Shown here: in pieces, positions 33,068 to 45,839 of the stretch
Layout: each line of letters opens with the position of its first letter
Position numbering within the stretch: position 1 is the stretch's first letter
From: Hedera helix
Lineage: Eukaryota > Streptophyta > Magnoliopsida > Apiales > Araliaceae
Assembly (NCBI GenBank): GCA_947179155.2
Contig: OX359266.1
Span: 15,950,098-16,014,097, forward strand
Direction of reading: 5' to 3'
Length of the DNA stretch: 64,000 nt
Position numbers and translations under genes: made by a program
Notes under the pieces: model-generated
The model's input: only the letters and a program-made list of their open reading frames with translations
Database searches by the model: none
What the model was told of the DNA's origin: nothing

Positions 33068-35850
33068 TTATTTCCCCCTTAACAGGATTTCGTCCTCGGA
33101 ATCACAATTACCGTAATAACTTTACGTATTTCATTTATAGCACCTTGCTATACTTTTATCTTGATAAATAACAATTAAACTCACTAATAATCATAACTTA
33201 CCTCTTATTATCCATAACTCACATCTTTAATGGATAGTACCATAATGATAATAACTATCAGAGTATTTAACTCTTAGCCCACTTTACAATTTCTTTGTAA
33301 TATTATATTTCATAATTCTTTAAAAATTTTATTAATAAAACTTTAACTCGTTTCTTGATACACTTATCAAGATAATTTCTCATTCTCTAAAAAAAAAATT
33401 CATTTCTTTAATCGTACCCACCCTTACTCAATTCACTTATTTTATACTTTCTATTGCATGTCATTTATACTCTGTACATTCAACCTTCTTTTCTTAATTC
33501 ATATTCATAAATCTTCTTTACATTCCATTTCTCTTTGTAATATATTCAACATATTCAGTCAACCACAAAAGTCATTTAGCACATTGCTTACATCATAAAT
33601 CATTCCTTAATACCTCTATCATTCAACACTAGGTTTTAAAATGCTAACCTTTACTTAATTCATCATAATTCTTATTTGGAATTACTCTAAAAATCCTGGG
33701 GTCTCACATTCACCCCTCCTTAAAAAATTTCGTCCTCGAAATTGTTGTGTACTCATATCTCATTCATTTGCAACATACATATTTCCTTTGCATTCATTCA
33801 ACATATCTTTCTTTCCTTCCTTTCTCATGGTCATTGCACATTGCAATTTTCTAATTCATCACATTTTATAATTTCTTTGCTTCACAATTTTCACTTTCAT
33901 TATCGCTCACAATAAAAAAAAAATGCTACCCCATCCTACCATCCAATCTTCATAAGAGTGGAGGAATTTAAAATTTTATTTTGGAAAAATTTTCATAATA
34001 TGCTGAACGAACACATATCCTGGTTTAACAGTACTTCGCTCCCAGAGTACCTCGTACCGCAAACCACTAAAGTGATGGATTTTCATAATATGCTGAGCGA
34101 ACATGGATCCTGGTTTAACAGTACTTCACTCCCAGAGTACCTCATACTGTAAACCACTGACAGTGGATCAGTCTGTCATTAAAGTGATGGACATCTCATC
34201 CATACATTGGCGCGCTAACTGTGTCTTGATATGTCAGGTGACCATTCGATCAACTTGCAATATTCGTAATCTCTCTATGTTCCCTTTTTATAGGGTTCTT
34301 CATTTCAGCATTAGAGTTCATGCAAAAGTAGTTTGATTAAGTATAATTTTCAAAGAATATAAATAAATATATTTCAAAATTTGTCTAGCTGAACCAAATA
34401 GCTTAGAGTTGTATTTCTTCAACGCTTGTCTAGCCAGATCAATTAGCATAGACTTTCTTTTAACAATTTGTAATCCGCAAAAATTTTAAAATATTTATCA
34501 TGTCAAAACTTTTCAAAATGTCTTGCCGAAAAAGTAGCATAGACATTATTTAAATCGCTTAAAATTCATTTGTATTTTTAAAAGCACATTCGTGCAAAAT
34601 TAGCTTAAGGCCAAATTTTTTAACGTTTAACAAAGCTAGAAGAGTAGAATACCTGGCTACTCCAACTTTTCTATACCCTGTATAGTTCATCAAACTTACC
34701 ACACATTATGAGTCCAGGAACTTACCACAAGAATATGAGTTTAGAAGCTTGTCCTAACAATATGTAGTCTGAGAACAAATCAAAGACTATCTATATGCTA
34801 AGGGGCTCAAAACATACCATACTATTATAAGTCATGGACTTACCATATGCACGAGTTTTAAGAACTCGTACCTAAACTTAATATTATTTATCTATTGAAT
34901 ATACATACGAGAGAAGTATAACCTTTTCAACATCTGTATACCGATAGCGCGACTCTAACATTTCAATGATTATCACATACTAACTAAGTAAACATAAATC
35001 CCCTACCCATACAAAGGATTGTGCAACTCAGTCACCACGTGAGTCTTCAATTGAAATTTCGTACCCAAGCTTTCTGCCCCCTTATCATAACACTTCTGTA
35101 ATTCATGTTTCATCATTCTCTGAGTTCATCTCGTACTATTTCATAGTACTATATCTCTTTATTGCATCAAGCTATACTTTTTGGATCATTAGCAGATCTC
35201 TCTGTCATTTCATAGTCTCATTGGATCACATCGTGATCTTGCTTTACAATTTATTCCTTATTCGTTTTCCTTATCTTGTGATTGTATCGTAGTACGATGC
35301 TCTTATTGTTCCTGATCATGTTATTATGATATCTTTCTATGCTTTGTAAATTACTTTATCATCTTTATTACTTGAATTAGGTGTCCCCTGATTTTCTTTG
35401 AGATTCATTTTTGAATCATTTCAAATATTCTTTCAGATATATTCTTAATTGAACTTACGAATTTCCTCAATTCGTTATCTTCATTCAAATCCTTCTTAAC
35501 ATCTATATATTCTCCTTAAAATCTTATATCTTTCATAATTTCTTAACCTAGCCAATATCTGATAACTATATATCTCAACTTATGGCTCTCTACTCTAATG
35601 CCCCTATGTTCATCAAACTTATCACATATTTGGGCTCAAAAACTTACCACAATCATATGGCTTGAGGAGCTTATCCTAGTCAGGCTATAGTCGCCCATTC
35701 GCTGAGGGGCCCCACCATAAAATCATGAGTGATGAGCTTACTATACGTTTGGCTTTTCAAAACACGCAACTAACCTTACTCTTTCTCACTAAGGTTATAA
35801 CCTAAGGTATCGTTTACCCAAAGTTTATAACCTCTAGCTCTGATACCAAC
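33068..35850 (-). other. Family L int3, complete non-coding internal (2.8 kb)
   Basis: Bounded by the PPT at 33068 and the PBS GCTCTGATACCA (35837-35848). No frame of interest. It contains a 90-bp tandem duplication (33991-34170) and hairpin motifs at 34383, 34428 and 34520. An LTR-internal-LTR unit of this size without genes fits a LARD-type element. Confidence 0.7.
33991..34160. repeat. 90-bp tandem duplication in int3
   Basis: TTTCATAATATGCTGA starts at 33991 and again at 34081, followed in both by TCCTGGTTTAACAGTACTTC. int1 (about 9373) has this segment once. Confidence 0.8.
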
Positions 35851-38800
35851 TGTAACGACCCTGAAATTCGACAAACCTTATTACCTTAAATTTCCTATTT
35901 ATAATACATTATCTTTCTAACGTCCAAATTTTGGTTAGTTAATAAATCTTTAATCACCTTAACTAATCCATTAATTGACTTTACAATCATCGATTACCAA
36001 ATTGTTTGGTATAATAATTTTTTTTCCCAATCATTGTATTAAAATATTTTGGTATTTAAACCTTAGCATTTTGATCTTAGTCCCTGGATCGCAACATTCA
36101 CTTTTTCATTCTGTATAAGTATCATAAAGCTCAACATTCAAAATTTAATATTGTTTGTAACCATACAAATATCCTTTGTTTCATAATTCATAATTAGACA
36201 TATAATAGCCTTTATCGTAACAACTATCTTGAACAATTACAATTCACAATTTAACTCTATTCATCCTATCCGGACCCAATTTATATGTACATACAGCACA
36301 CCAATATAAACTTAGCACATTTACCCACATTGAATTATAATATTGAAAGTATAAAAATTATATTCACAACCTTCTAGGATAATCCATCTTTAACACAATC
36401 CGATATTCCTGAAAATTCATTTCTTTACTTGCAAAAGTTCATATTGTGCAAGTAATGAGCACAACGGCTCAGCAAGTTCAATAGTTTACACCTTTCATGC
36501 TTCACGTAACACATAGCATATCATGCTCTGTGTGTGTCATACATCACGTGTTGTGCTTTTTACTAAAGCAATATATCTAGCATGTCTCATATCTAATTCA
36601 GATTAGCATTTACGTAAAGTAAACATTAATTAAATTCACATATAGTCACATTATTGCACCAAGTACACATCATGGTCATATTATCCACAGATCACATTAC
36701 ACATAATTTTATACTCATTTGATTAAGAATTAACATATCATAACAGATAAACATTTAACATCAAAGTACTGAAGAACTTGCATTGACGTCCAATTATTAA
36801 TTGGTGGCTCAAAACCCTTTCTTGAACAACCTAAGACCATAAGATAATCAATTAATAATTATTTATCCTCTCATGATATTAATTTAATTAATTAATATCA
36901 TCTATAATGTAATTAACCCTACCCGACGATTTATTTTAGGGTATCGGTCAATTATTAAATAATATGGTTAATTATATTAACCTCGTCTCTTAGTATAAAA
37001 CATATTCAGTGCAGACAACCCGGCTCATCGGATAAAATTTAGCATATTTGGTTGTCCGGATTTTCATTTAATCATTTTCTAACTTTTAAAGTTAATAGAT
37101 TAATATTTAAAATATTAATCCCCAATATTTAATATTTTCACAAAAATATTAAATTTAATGCCCAAATATCATTTCTATATTTTTAGTAATTTTCTATAAT
37201 TTTTAAATAATTTTTAAATATTTATTTAATTAAAAACTATATTCTATGGGCATTTTGGTATTTTTTGCACCTTCAAGGACAAAATTGGAATTTCCTGGAA
37301 AGGCAAGGGGCATAATCGTAATTTCTGAGGCTAAGGACACGCTTGATATTGATTAAAAAGACCAGGGGCACGCTGGTAATTTCTAACATTGTCAGCCGCC
37401 GCGCATTGTGCGCGGCTTCCCCCCTACGTCAACCAAACGACGTCGTTTGGCCTGACGTTACAAATCTCAGCCGCGCATGGTGCGGCTTCCCTTCTGCCCC
37501 CCAAAACGACGCCGTTTCATACCCGGCGTCCGAAAAAAATTTGGCGGCCGCGCAATGCGCGGGCCGGCCATATTTTCTTCTTCTTCTTCATGTCGAAACA
37601 GTAGCCAACCCAAGCAATAATTCTTCCATTTTGCTCTAATTTTTCACAATATAATTACACCAAAAATCATAAAATTCATAGATAAACATCCATAAATTAT
37701 TTAGAATAATTATTTTAATTATTTACAAATTTTTCACAAAATTATTTAACACCATAAATACTAAAATAACCTGAATAAATTGATTTATACCTTCCTTGAA
37801 GCTTGTTTCTCACTTGGATGGCATCAAAATCTCTCTCTTAACTGTGGTGTTTTCCGGTGGTGTACGGGTGGTGGTGTTCAGATGGAAGAAAAATAAAGAG
37901 AAAGTGTTTTGCTTTTGTTGCTTGTTTTCTTTTTCTTTTTATTTCTTTAATTCCCTTCCTTTTAATAGCAAAAGCCTTAAACCATTTTGAACACAAAAAC
38001 AAATCCTCCGACCTTGCCAACCGACTTTGCCAATTTGGATAGCCACCAAAATTCATGCAACATTAATTATTTTAATACATTACGTATTTATTTCGTGTAA
38101 TAAATATTTTATATACTATATATAAAATATTTATTTTAATTCACCAAAAATCATAACATGATTTATAAATAATATTTATACCTCTTTTAGGTACTTTACT
38201 TGACAAATTTTGTACACGCATAATGACATGCATATAATTATTTGAGGTAATTTACACCTCCAAAATTCATAAAATAATTCGTACAACATATAAAAATTAT
38301 TTTTCATACATTTTCACTTCGTTACTTGGACAAAATGTTACATTAACATGTTTACGTTTTTGAAATATTATCCTCTATAAAAATCATAAAAATTCCTTTA
38401 TACATAAACAAAAATTTTAATAAATTAAACCATTCTTTTTTCTCATTTATTTTTCATTTCTTTTGTATTTGGCACACTTTAAATATACACTATATAATAA
38501 AATCTTGTACCATTTGTACAATTATATATTTTCTTTCTTAATTAATATATTCTTCTTATATAAATTATATAATCATCTTTATATAATTTATATAATTATT
38601 ATTTTCTTATAATATACATTAACTTTCCTTATATAAATTATATAATTTATTATTATATAATTCATATAATTAATTTTATTATTAATTAATTTCTAAACTT
38701 CCTCCATAATTATTGATTAAATCTAAAATCAATAATTATAATTTTACTAATTCCCTCATTAACTTTTCATTTAAATTTGGATTAATTTAATTATTAATCT

Positions 38801-39208
38801 CTTAATTTTCTATAATCAATAGAATTTATAATTACAATAATATATATATACAAATGTATATATATACATATCTAATTCATACCTCACATTACCATATAAC
38901 ATTATTTAAATAATAATTTCTGCACCTCCACAATAATTTTATTGTACAAATTTATTGTACCATTATATGTAATTTTTTTTCTTTTTTCATAATTTTTTTT
39001 AAATAATTTATTTACTTTTTAATTACTTTAATTCCACACAATTTATCATGATCTATGTACGGATTTAATTTACCAATTAAATCTCATCACACACGTTAAT
39101 TTATATAAAATATCTCAATCATATGTAATTTAAATAAACTTGATAATTTTGTTAATTAAATTCTGATTTAATTTTATTAAAGAAATTCCGAAAATTCGGG
39201 TTCCCACA
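35851..39208 (-). repeat. Family L LTR4 (5' LTR of copy C), 3358 bp
   Basis: Minus-strand start TGTGGGAACCCGAATTTTCG at 39208, end GGTCGTTACA at 35851 next to the PBS. A GC-rich island (37385-37570) has the perfect palindrome CCAAACGACGTCGTTTGG (37433-37450), a second AAACGACGCCGTTT (37504-37517) and a GCCGCGCA...TGCGCGGC hairpin (37398-37416). Confidence 0.8.
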
Positions 39209-39762
39209 GACTTTCCTTATATAAATTATAAAATTTATTATTATATAATTTATATAATTACTTTCTTTTATTAAATAATTTTCAGAATTTCTAATAATTA
39301 TTGATTAATTATATAATCAATAATTATACATTTATCAACTCTCTCATTATTTTCTATTTTCTTCATTACTCATTACTCTTTATGTGTTTTATGTAAACTA
39401 TAAAATAACATATTGTACAATTTATATAATTTTTTCTTCATCCTCAATTAATTGAATCCTCTTATATAAATTATATAATTATACTTATATAATTTATATA
39501 ATTATTATTTAATTAATATTTTACTTAAATTTCGTTAAATAAATTACCTAATTTATTATTATATAATTTATATAATTACCTTTTCTTTTTAAATAATTTC
39601 CAACTTCCTACATAATTATTGATTGATCCTATAATTAATAATTATATTATTACTAACTCCCTCATTAGCTTTTAATTAATTTTTGAATTAATTTAATTAT
39701 TAATTCCTTAATTTCCATAATCAGTGGAATTTAAAATTATAACAATTGAACATGCGCGCGCG

Positions 39763-39793
<31 letters not shown>

Positions 39794-40135
39794 ATATCTA
39801 ATTCATATACCTCACATTACCATGTAACACCATCTGAATAACAATTTATGCACCTCCACAACTATTTTAAATATCAATAATTTAATTGTACAATTACATG
39901 AAATTTCTCTTATTCTTCATAAATTGTTTTTAAATAATTTATTTACTTTTTTATGTTAATTCAACATAATTTATTACCATCTTTGTATTGATTTAATTTA
40001 TCAATTAAATCCCACCACACACTTAAAATCACATAAAATATATCAATCATAAATAATTTAACTACCTTGATAATTTTGTTAATTAAATTCTTATTTAATT
40101 TTATTAAAGAAATCCCGAAAATTCGGGTTCTCACA
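39209..40135 (-). repeat. Family L LTR5, partial
   Basis: The first ~930 bp of an LTR (minus-strand start TGTGAGAACCCGAATTTTCG at 40135) up to an interior point ACTTTCCTTATATAAATTAT, where copy C was inserted. It includes a GC/CA microsatellite at about 39754-39793, where other copies have TATATA-rich sequence. Right of 40135 there is no PPT but copia sequence, so this is the outer end of the array. Confidence 0.65.
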
Positions 40136-41093
40136 GAACCAATTATGTATAAGAAGGTTAGTGGGAGCAATGTGAAATTCCTAGTATTATATATTGATAT
40201 ACTACTGATAAGTAGTGACATACCATTGCTATAATCATTAAAGATATGGTTGTCTAAACACTTCTCCATTATAGACTTAGGAGAAACATCCTAATATTGG
40301 GGATAAAGATTTATAGAGATAGATCATAAAAGATGCTCGGCTTGACCTAAGAAATGTGTACTGATTCGATGCTAAAGATGTTTAACATGGTAAAATTCCA
40401 ATGGGTCTCATGTTGATGAGTTAAGGAGTAAATCTCTACAAGGAATTATTCCCAATGATATCAAAAAAGAGAGATATCATGAATAAGATACCTTATGCTT
40501 TGGCAATAAGATATATCATGGGATGATATGGACTAGACTTGAAGTTGCTTATGCATGATAAGTAAATATCAATTCAATCCTGGAGAAGAATATTAGAAAA
40601 GTGTTTCTAATGGTGGATCTGGTTTGAAACTAGAGGGCCTAAAAGACTCAATTTTTTTAGACTGACCAAGACAACAACGAATTTGTTTCAGATCATATGA
40701 TTACCTTGAATGGTGACACATTGAATTAAAAAAGTTTTAAGTAGCAAATAGTTGTTAAATTAGTGATAAAGACATAGTATATAGCTATAAGTAAAGCTAT
40801 AAAGAAGATTATTTGGATGAACAAGTTCATTAAATAATTTGAAATGGTTCCTAGAATTAAACGAGTTTAATTCACCAAGAAACCTAGGTCTCATCTGAAA
40901 TCCAAACATGTGTTGTAGCACTTTTTTATGATTATATGAATCATTAAAAAAGAAATGACACCATAGATATGGTAGACTCTTAGAATAACATTATAGAACC
41001 ATTAACTAAAGCATTTTCTCAACAATTCAAATGATCGCCACTAGAGAAGAGGCTATGAGATACCAAGGGTGATTGAATGTAGTGCAAGTGGGA
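40136..41093 (+). pseudogene. Decayed copia RT/RNase H remnant
   Basis: Several + strand frames together resemble copia pol: YKKVSGSN then FLVLYIDILLIS (RT active-site region), LSKHF and LGETS (end of RT), a connection region, and an RNase H region with KLEG and WKSFKQ. Stops and frame changes are frequent. It ends with GTGCAAGTGGGAGA, the PPT-like sequence also seen at the copia element at 62407 onward. The 5' part is not in the window; family L inserted at 40136. Confidence 0.6.
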
Positions 41094-42012
41094 GATTAAA
41101 AGTAATATTCCCTCAAGCTAATCACATTTGATGTGATAAAGTATTTACTTTATAATTTTATTCGTTTATTGATAATAATTTTATTTAAAGACATTTCTTT
41201 ATTAATGATTAATTGCCTGAATTAATTAAATGGATAAACCCATAATTTTGAGCAATGCTTTTAGAATCATGATATTGTTGACCATGCTAATGAGATCTAA
41301 TTTCTAGATAGCTCAAAACTAAAATTATTTCTAATCATGATATCACTAAAATAGGGATTAGTAAATCTGGATACATTAATACATATTATGTTCGCTCTTA
41401 TAAAAATGATGATTGATCTCATAATCATTTGTATGGAGACACTAAAACAAGTATGTAGATGCTTATTAGAAAATAAGTTCACTGAACGTGACTCGCTAAA
41501 AAAACACCTAATGGAAATTTACTTGCCTATCAGTAGGAGTTCCTTATATAATAGTAGTACAAATGATTCTTGGACTTGAGATCATCACAGTATCTTGTGT
41601 ATGATGAGTTATGATTTGACATATTCCTTAAGACCTTTAAGGTATATCAAAGGGTATGCTTGGGTATAACAAGTTGTATATGGAGATAGATGAATGATCA
41701 ACAAAGAATATTCCACTTCTAGTAAAATGAGAGAATGTCCTATGTGATTCGATAAATGACAATTTGATAATCATTGACCAAGGTATAATAAAAATTAGAA
41801 AAGAGTTTATAATTTGCATTATTTAGAGTTGTGCATTAGAGAATCGAAATGTATATGATCAAATAAAACGAGACTTAACAATAATTTAATATCTTATATT
41901 TGATTGGACATTTTATGGTAAAATGATTGAATTGTACAGTAACTATTCGCGGAATAGGTTCTTTTGTGATCAAATGTTGAAATCTATAGTATCTGAAAAG
42001 TCGTTGACTGAT
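41094..42012 (+). repeat. Probable copia 3' LTR remnant
   Basis: Directly follows the copia PPT-like sequence. It is AT-rich, has no real open frame, and lacks a clean TG start, so the boundary is inferred from position only. Confidence 0.3.
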
Positions 42013-43592
42013 AAGAGGGCTTGTGACACCCCCAAATTCATATACAAGTACCTCAAACTTGGTGCTCACGTCATCATACAATCATTCACCTCCAAACAAC
42101 ATAATATACAAATGCGGAATAAAATAAACATATATTGTTTATACAAAAGGTTTACTACTAGTCCCAAGGTTCAAAACCTTAACAAAATACATCACGAGTC
42201 AAATCAAATATGATAGAGTTCGTGTTACACCATAATAGTTCATAAAATAATTTTAACTTAGGCAATTAATATTTCAAATGCATTTAGGGTTTCAGCTTCC
42301 CTTTGCCTTTATCTCCCTTGGAGCTCTCGGGTTTCACTGCAATAAGGTTTATAACATAGCAAGAATGAGCAACTAGCTTACTCAACAAGTTTAATTAAAT
42401 AGATATGAGATTTGTCATGAATGAATATGAAATGAATAACTCAAAGGATTTAAAATAATTTATCAACAGTATAATCAAAGCCTTGAATAATAATAAACCA
42501 TTGATTATTAAAATATGAGCGATCAAATAGACCATGAACTACTTCTCTTGAGGAATCAGTCTTATAATTGTCCCCCTTAGGTTATATGATCAGAACTGTA
42601 CTTGAGGGGATCAGCCTCTTATACACTATGTGTATGCATAACATTTAGTTCCACGTGTATCGTATTTCAGATACTTAGGTCACTCCCCATTCGGGGTTGT
42701 TCAATTTCAGTATAAGAATCCGTACCACTATGATTTGGATAGCTTAAAAAAAATTCATAGATAATTGTCTAGCCGAACAAAAGACATAGACGTCTCTTTC
42801 AATTCAATTCATAATTGTAGAGTTTTGAATCTTTCACAGTTCAATAATGAAACAATAATTCAACTACACAAAGTGCGGATGTTAAAGATCATATAGATGT
42901 GGAATAATTCAAAAATTATTAAACCACTCAGCTCATATTTGAATAATAATAATTAACTTCAAAGGACTTGCTCAATAGAAATTTGAGTAAGTTAGGAAAC
43001 TTGTCTCTCTGCTCAACTACAAGTAACTAGCTTTAATTAACTGACTTTGAAAAACCTAACATTGATAAAGTCGGTCTATCAATTAGTACAACATATAGGG
43101 ATTCATGTTAAGTCCTAGTTAAGTTACCACTTAAGCACATTAACTCCCTAATCAATATCACATAATTTCCAAAGCAATATTAATACATTTGGATAACTCT
43201 CTAATTGCTTATTAGTATCACTTAATAACACTTTAATAAATTCTCAATATTATTAATCATGTAATAATATTTTAAGTGTCCATTAATATTACTAATTATT
43301 TAATAATATTTTAATTGTCTACTAATATTATTAATCATTTAATAATATTTTAAGTGTTTGCGTATTCATTAATCATTGTTTAATATTTAATTAAATAATA
43401 ATTAATTAACTAATAGGTTAACTTTACTTATTATTAATCAAATAATAAGTAATTAATTCATTTAACTTTAATATACATTAATCATTATTTAATATTAATT
43501 AAATAATAATTTAATTAATTGATTAACTTTATTTATTATTTAATATTAATTAAATAATAAATAATTAGGTTATTAACTTTAGTATCCCCTTA

Positions 43593-43669
<77 letters not shown>

Positions 43670-44209
43670 AAATTGCACGTAAATAACATGGGTCACCTTT
43701 TTTGCATTGATGCCATTTTTTTTGTTTTTCCGGTATTGCGGTTGTTATGTTTCCACATGCAAATTGTTTTGGGCAGGAAATCACAGGGACGGTTTATATT
43801 CATTCTAATTGATTTGTAAGTTATTTTAGATTGCAAAGAGTCTTTAGGTAATAGAGTATTTTTGGTATTTTAATCTATTTCATACCTTCAGGAACGAACA
43901 ATTACGTGTCATCTCTTTGGTGTTTTTGCGGCCTATATCGAGAGCAACTATTGTAGTAGGCTCTGACTCATGGTATGAGAATCTTTTATCTAAATTTAAG
44001 AAAAAATATAAAGGAAAAAATTGTTATGGTAATGCGATTTAGTTGATGTTATGACAATATTTTTTTGTTTACACTTAGAGGGCTCATTTTATACTTTTGG
44101 GTATATATGCAAAAATCTTTTTTTTAGATTTTTACATCTCCTATTTTTTTTCCTCATTGGATCCCACTAAATGGCTTGCAGTACTACCATTTTCTACATG
44201 AAATACTGT
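42013..44209. other. Decayed family L-like sequence
   Basis: Starts at TGTGACACCCCCAAATTC, which looks like an inverted LTR end. GCAAGAATGAGCAAC...CTCAACAAG at about 42360 resembles LTR2 near 28551. A hairpin motif lies at 42767-42791, and the stretch at 42690-42790 resembles 46540-46675. It then becomes AT-rich with several ATTAATTAAATAATA runs. 43680-44200 shows nothing recognisable. Confidence 0.35.
43594..43666. repeat. ATT microsatellite
   Basis: An unbroken (ATT)n run of about 24 units. The poly-Asn frame on the other strand is an artefact. Confidence 0.95.
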
Positions 44210-45450
44210 TGTTGATCGTTTTGTATAACGATAATAACACACAAGTGCACACGGTCAACAAGTAATATACAAGTAAATTGAGTGTCGAACCCACAGAGAT
44301 CTATGTCTCGTAATTACTTAAAACGAAATTCATATCAACTTGATTATATTTAAACAATCACCAATGAAGATTATAATGGAAATTAACTTAAAACTAAGAT
44401 TAAAATTTAACTCGAAACTGAATATCAGATGTTTAAAACTTAAGACTACAATATCCCCAATTACATCATATGAACATATCCTCTATATTTTCAATTATAA
44501 AATCCATTAAAGTTATTGACCAAGAATTCATGAATAATTATTAGATCTTTTCCAATGATCACATAAGAATATTCACCTCAATTATCTTGCTATATTCCTA
44601 TGCAAAATAAGAGAAATAAACACATTAAAATCCAATTCCCAACAGGTCACATGCAACATATGAATATATTCCTATTTCATACACAACCCTAGTTATTTAA
44701 TTCCCCAAATAACCAAGAATACATGCTATCACATTAGAATCTAACCCTAGATTTCATCTTCCAAATACGTCTAGGATATTCCACTAATTGTTGGCCAAAT
44801 AATTATCAATCACACACAAAACATGATAGATAACTCTGAATGAATCAATAATTGAAGCATAATAGATATTTAATTCATACTAGTAAAAGGTTCAATTGTA
44901 GCCTTAATGGATAAATTAGTTCATAATGAAATCAAAAACTAAGAATATCAAACTCATCATCTTAGATTACAAAACTGAGAAAAGGAAGAGAAAAGAAACA
45001 ATCTAAACAGGAATTTTTGTCTCCTCAATCCTCCGTCTTGATCTCCTTGAGTGGCTCCTTGATCTTCCAAGTCTCCAATTGTGATCTTCTCTCTATGTTG
45101 AATAGCCTCCTCTACAGCCTCCTTACGTCTACTTATAATCTCCTACCCAAAAATTAGGTTTAATTTCGTCTAAACCCTATTAAAAGCCAACCAAATTCGT
45201 CCAGCTGCAAAACTGTGCGCGACACACCTACTGCTTTGGAAGCCCCGACTCTCATTTGAAAGCCCCGGCGCTCAACTTTGAGTTATTTACCGAAATGCCA
45301 CTGCTTATTCAGAAATTCCAATTTTGTCCCTCCTTTGCACTTTCCTACAAAACAACATAAAAACAAGATAAAATGCACTAAAAATACTTAGAAATAACAA
45401 CATACCAAGTCCAAAAGTGCCCGATTCGTAGGTATAATTCCCCCTCATCA
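44210..45450 (-). repeat. Solo LTR, 1241 bp, target duplication ACTGT
   Basis: Starts TGTTGATCGT and ends CCCCTCATCA. ACTGT occurs at 44205-44209 and at 45451-45455. On the minus strand the last part has CTCTGTGGGTTCGACACT, as near the 3' ends of gypsy LTRs such as 48337, so the orientation is minus. There is no internal region on either side, so it probably arose by recombination between the two LTRs of one element. Confidence 0.75.
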
Positions 45451-45720
45451 ACTGTTCATGAATCATATTGATCGATGGTTAGAGATACTGAAGGCAAATA
45501 AATGTTGTTAAACTTCTCATTCCGTTTTGTCAATAAAGGAAAGGTGTGTGGGATACCCGAAAATACTATATTACATAAATTTGAGCCCACTATCGTCAAT
45601 CAATTAATTGCTCAAACTTTCCAATAACTAGTTTTAAGTTGAGAATGAGTAACACACTAATGTTTGCCTTAAAAAAAAACTATAACGAGATTGAGTATCA
45701 ATCTTTTTGTACTAATGGTT

Positions 45721-45753
45721 GGATTCTCAGTTCTATTATGGAACTGAGAGTCC
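45721..45753. repeat. Small inverted repeat (13-14 bp arms)
   Basis: GGATTCTCAGTTC, then TATTAT, then GGAACTGAGAGTCC. One mismatch in the stem. Its meaning is unknown. Confidence 0.7.
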
Positions 45754-45839
45754 ATAATAGTTTTAGATTTTTTAATCTAAAAATATTGGATATAGTACTC
45801 AACTATTATATTAGTTGCACCGTACCTTCAGGCACACGT

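Larger units (their letters stand above)
7322..40135 (-). mobile_element. Family L: LARD-like LTR array, minus strand, interrupted by Tat E2
   Basis: Five LTR copies or fragments share the minus-strand start TGTG(A/G)GAACCCGAATTTTC-like; the complete right-hand example also ends CGTTACA. A tRNA-Met-type PBS (TGGTATCAGAGC on the minus strand) adjoins LTR2 and LTR4. A PPT-like GGGGG-rich run adjoins LTR1, LTR2 and LTR3. The order is LTR1(7322-8529)-int1-LTR2(27923-31316)-int2(31317-31448)/LTR3(31449-33067)-int3(33068-35850)-LTR4(35851-39208)-LTR5(39209-40135). The internals are ~2.8 kb and have no coding capacity I can recognise, so mobilisation must have been in trans. The right end abuts a copia pseudogene; the left end lies beyond E1. 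Confidence 0.7.

Noticed and set aside
35837..35848. tRNA gene fragment (TGGTATCAGAGC on the minus strand)
   Set aside because: Only the PBS-length complement to a tRNA 3' end is present; no cloverleaf can be drawn.
42013..42040. Start of a well-defined new LTR element at TGTGACACCCCC
   Set aside because: No PBS, PPT or target duplication could be matched to it, so only a decayed L-like remnant is reported.
43590..43784. Poly-Asn reading frame
   Set aside because: It is the translation of an ATT microsatellite.
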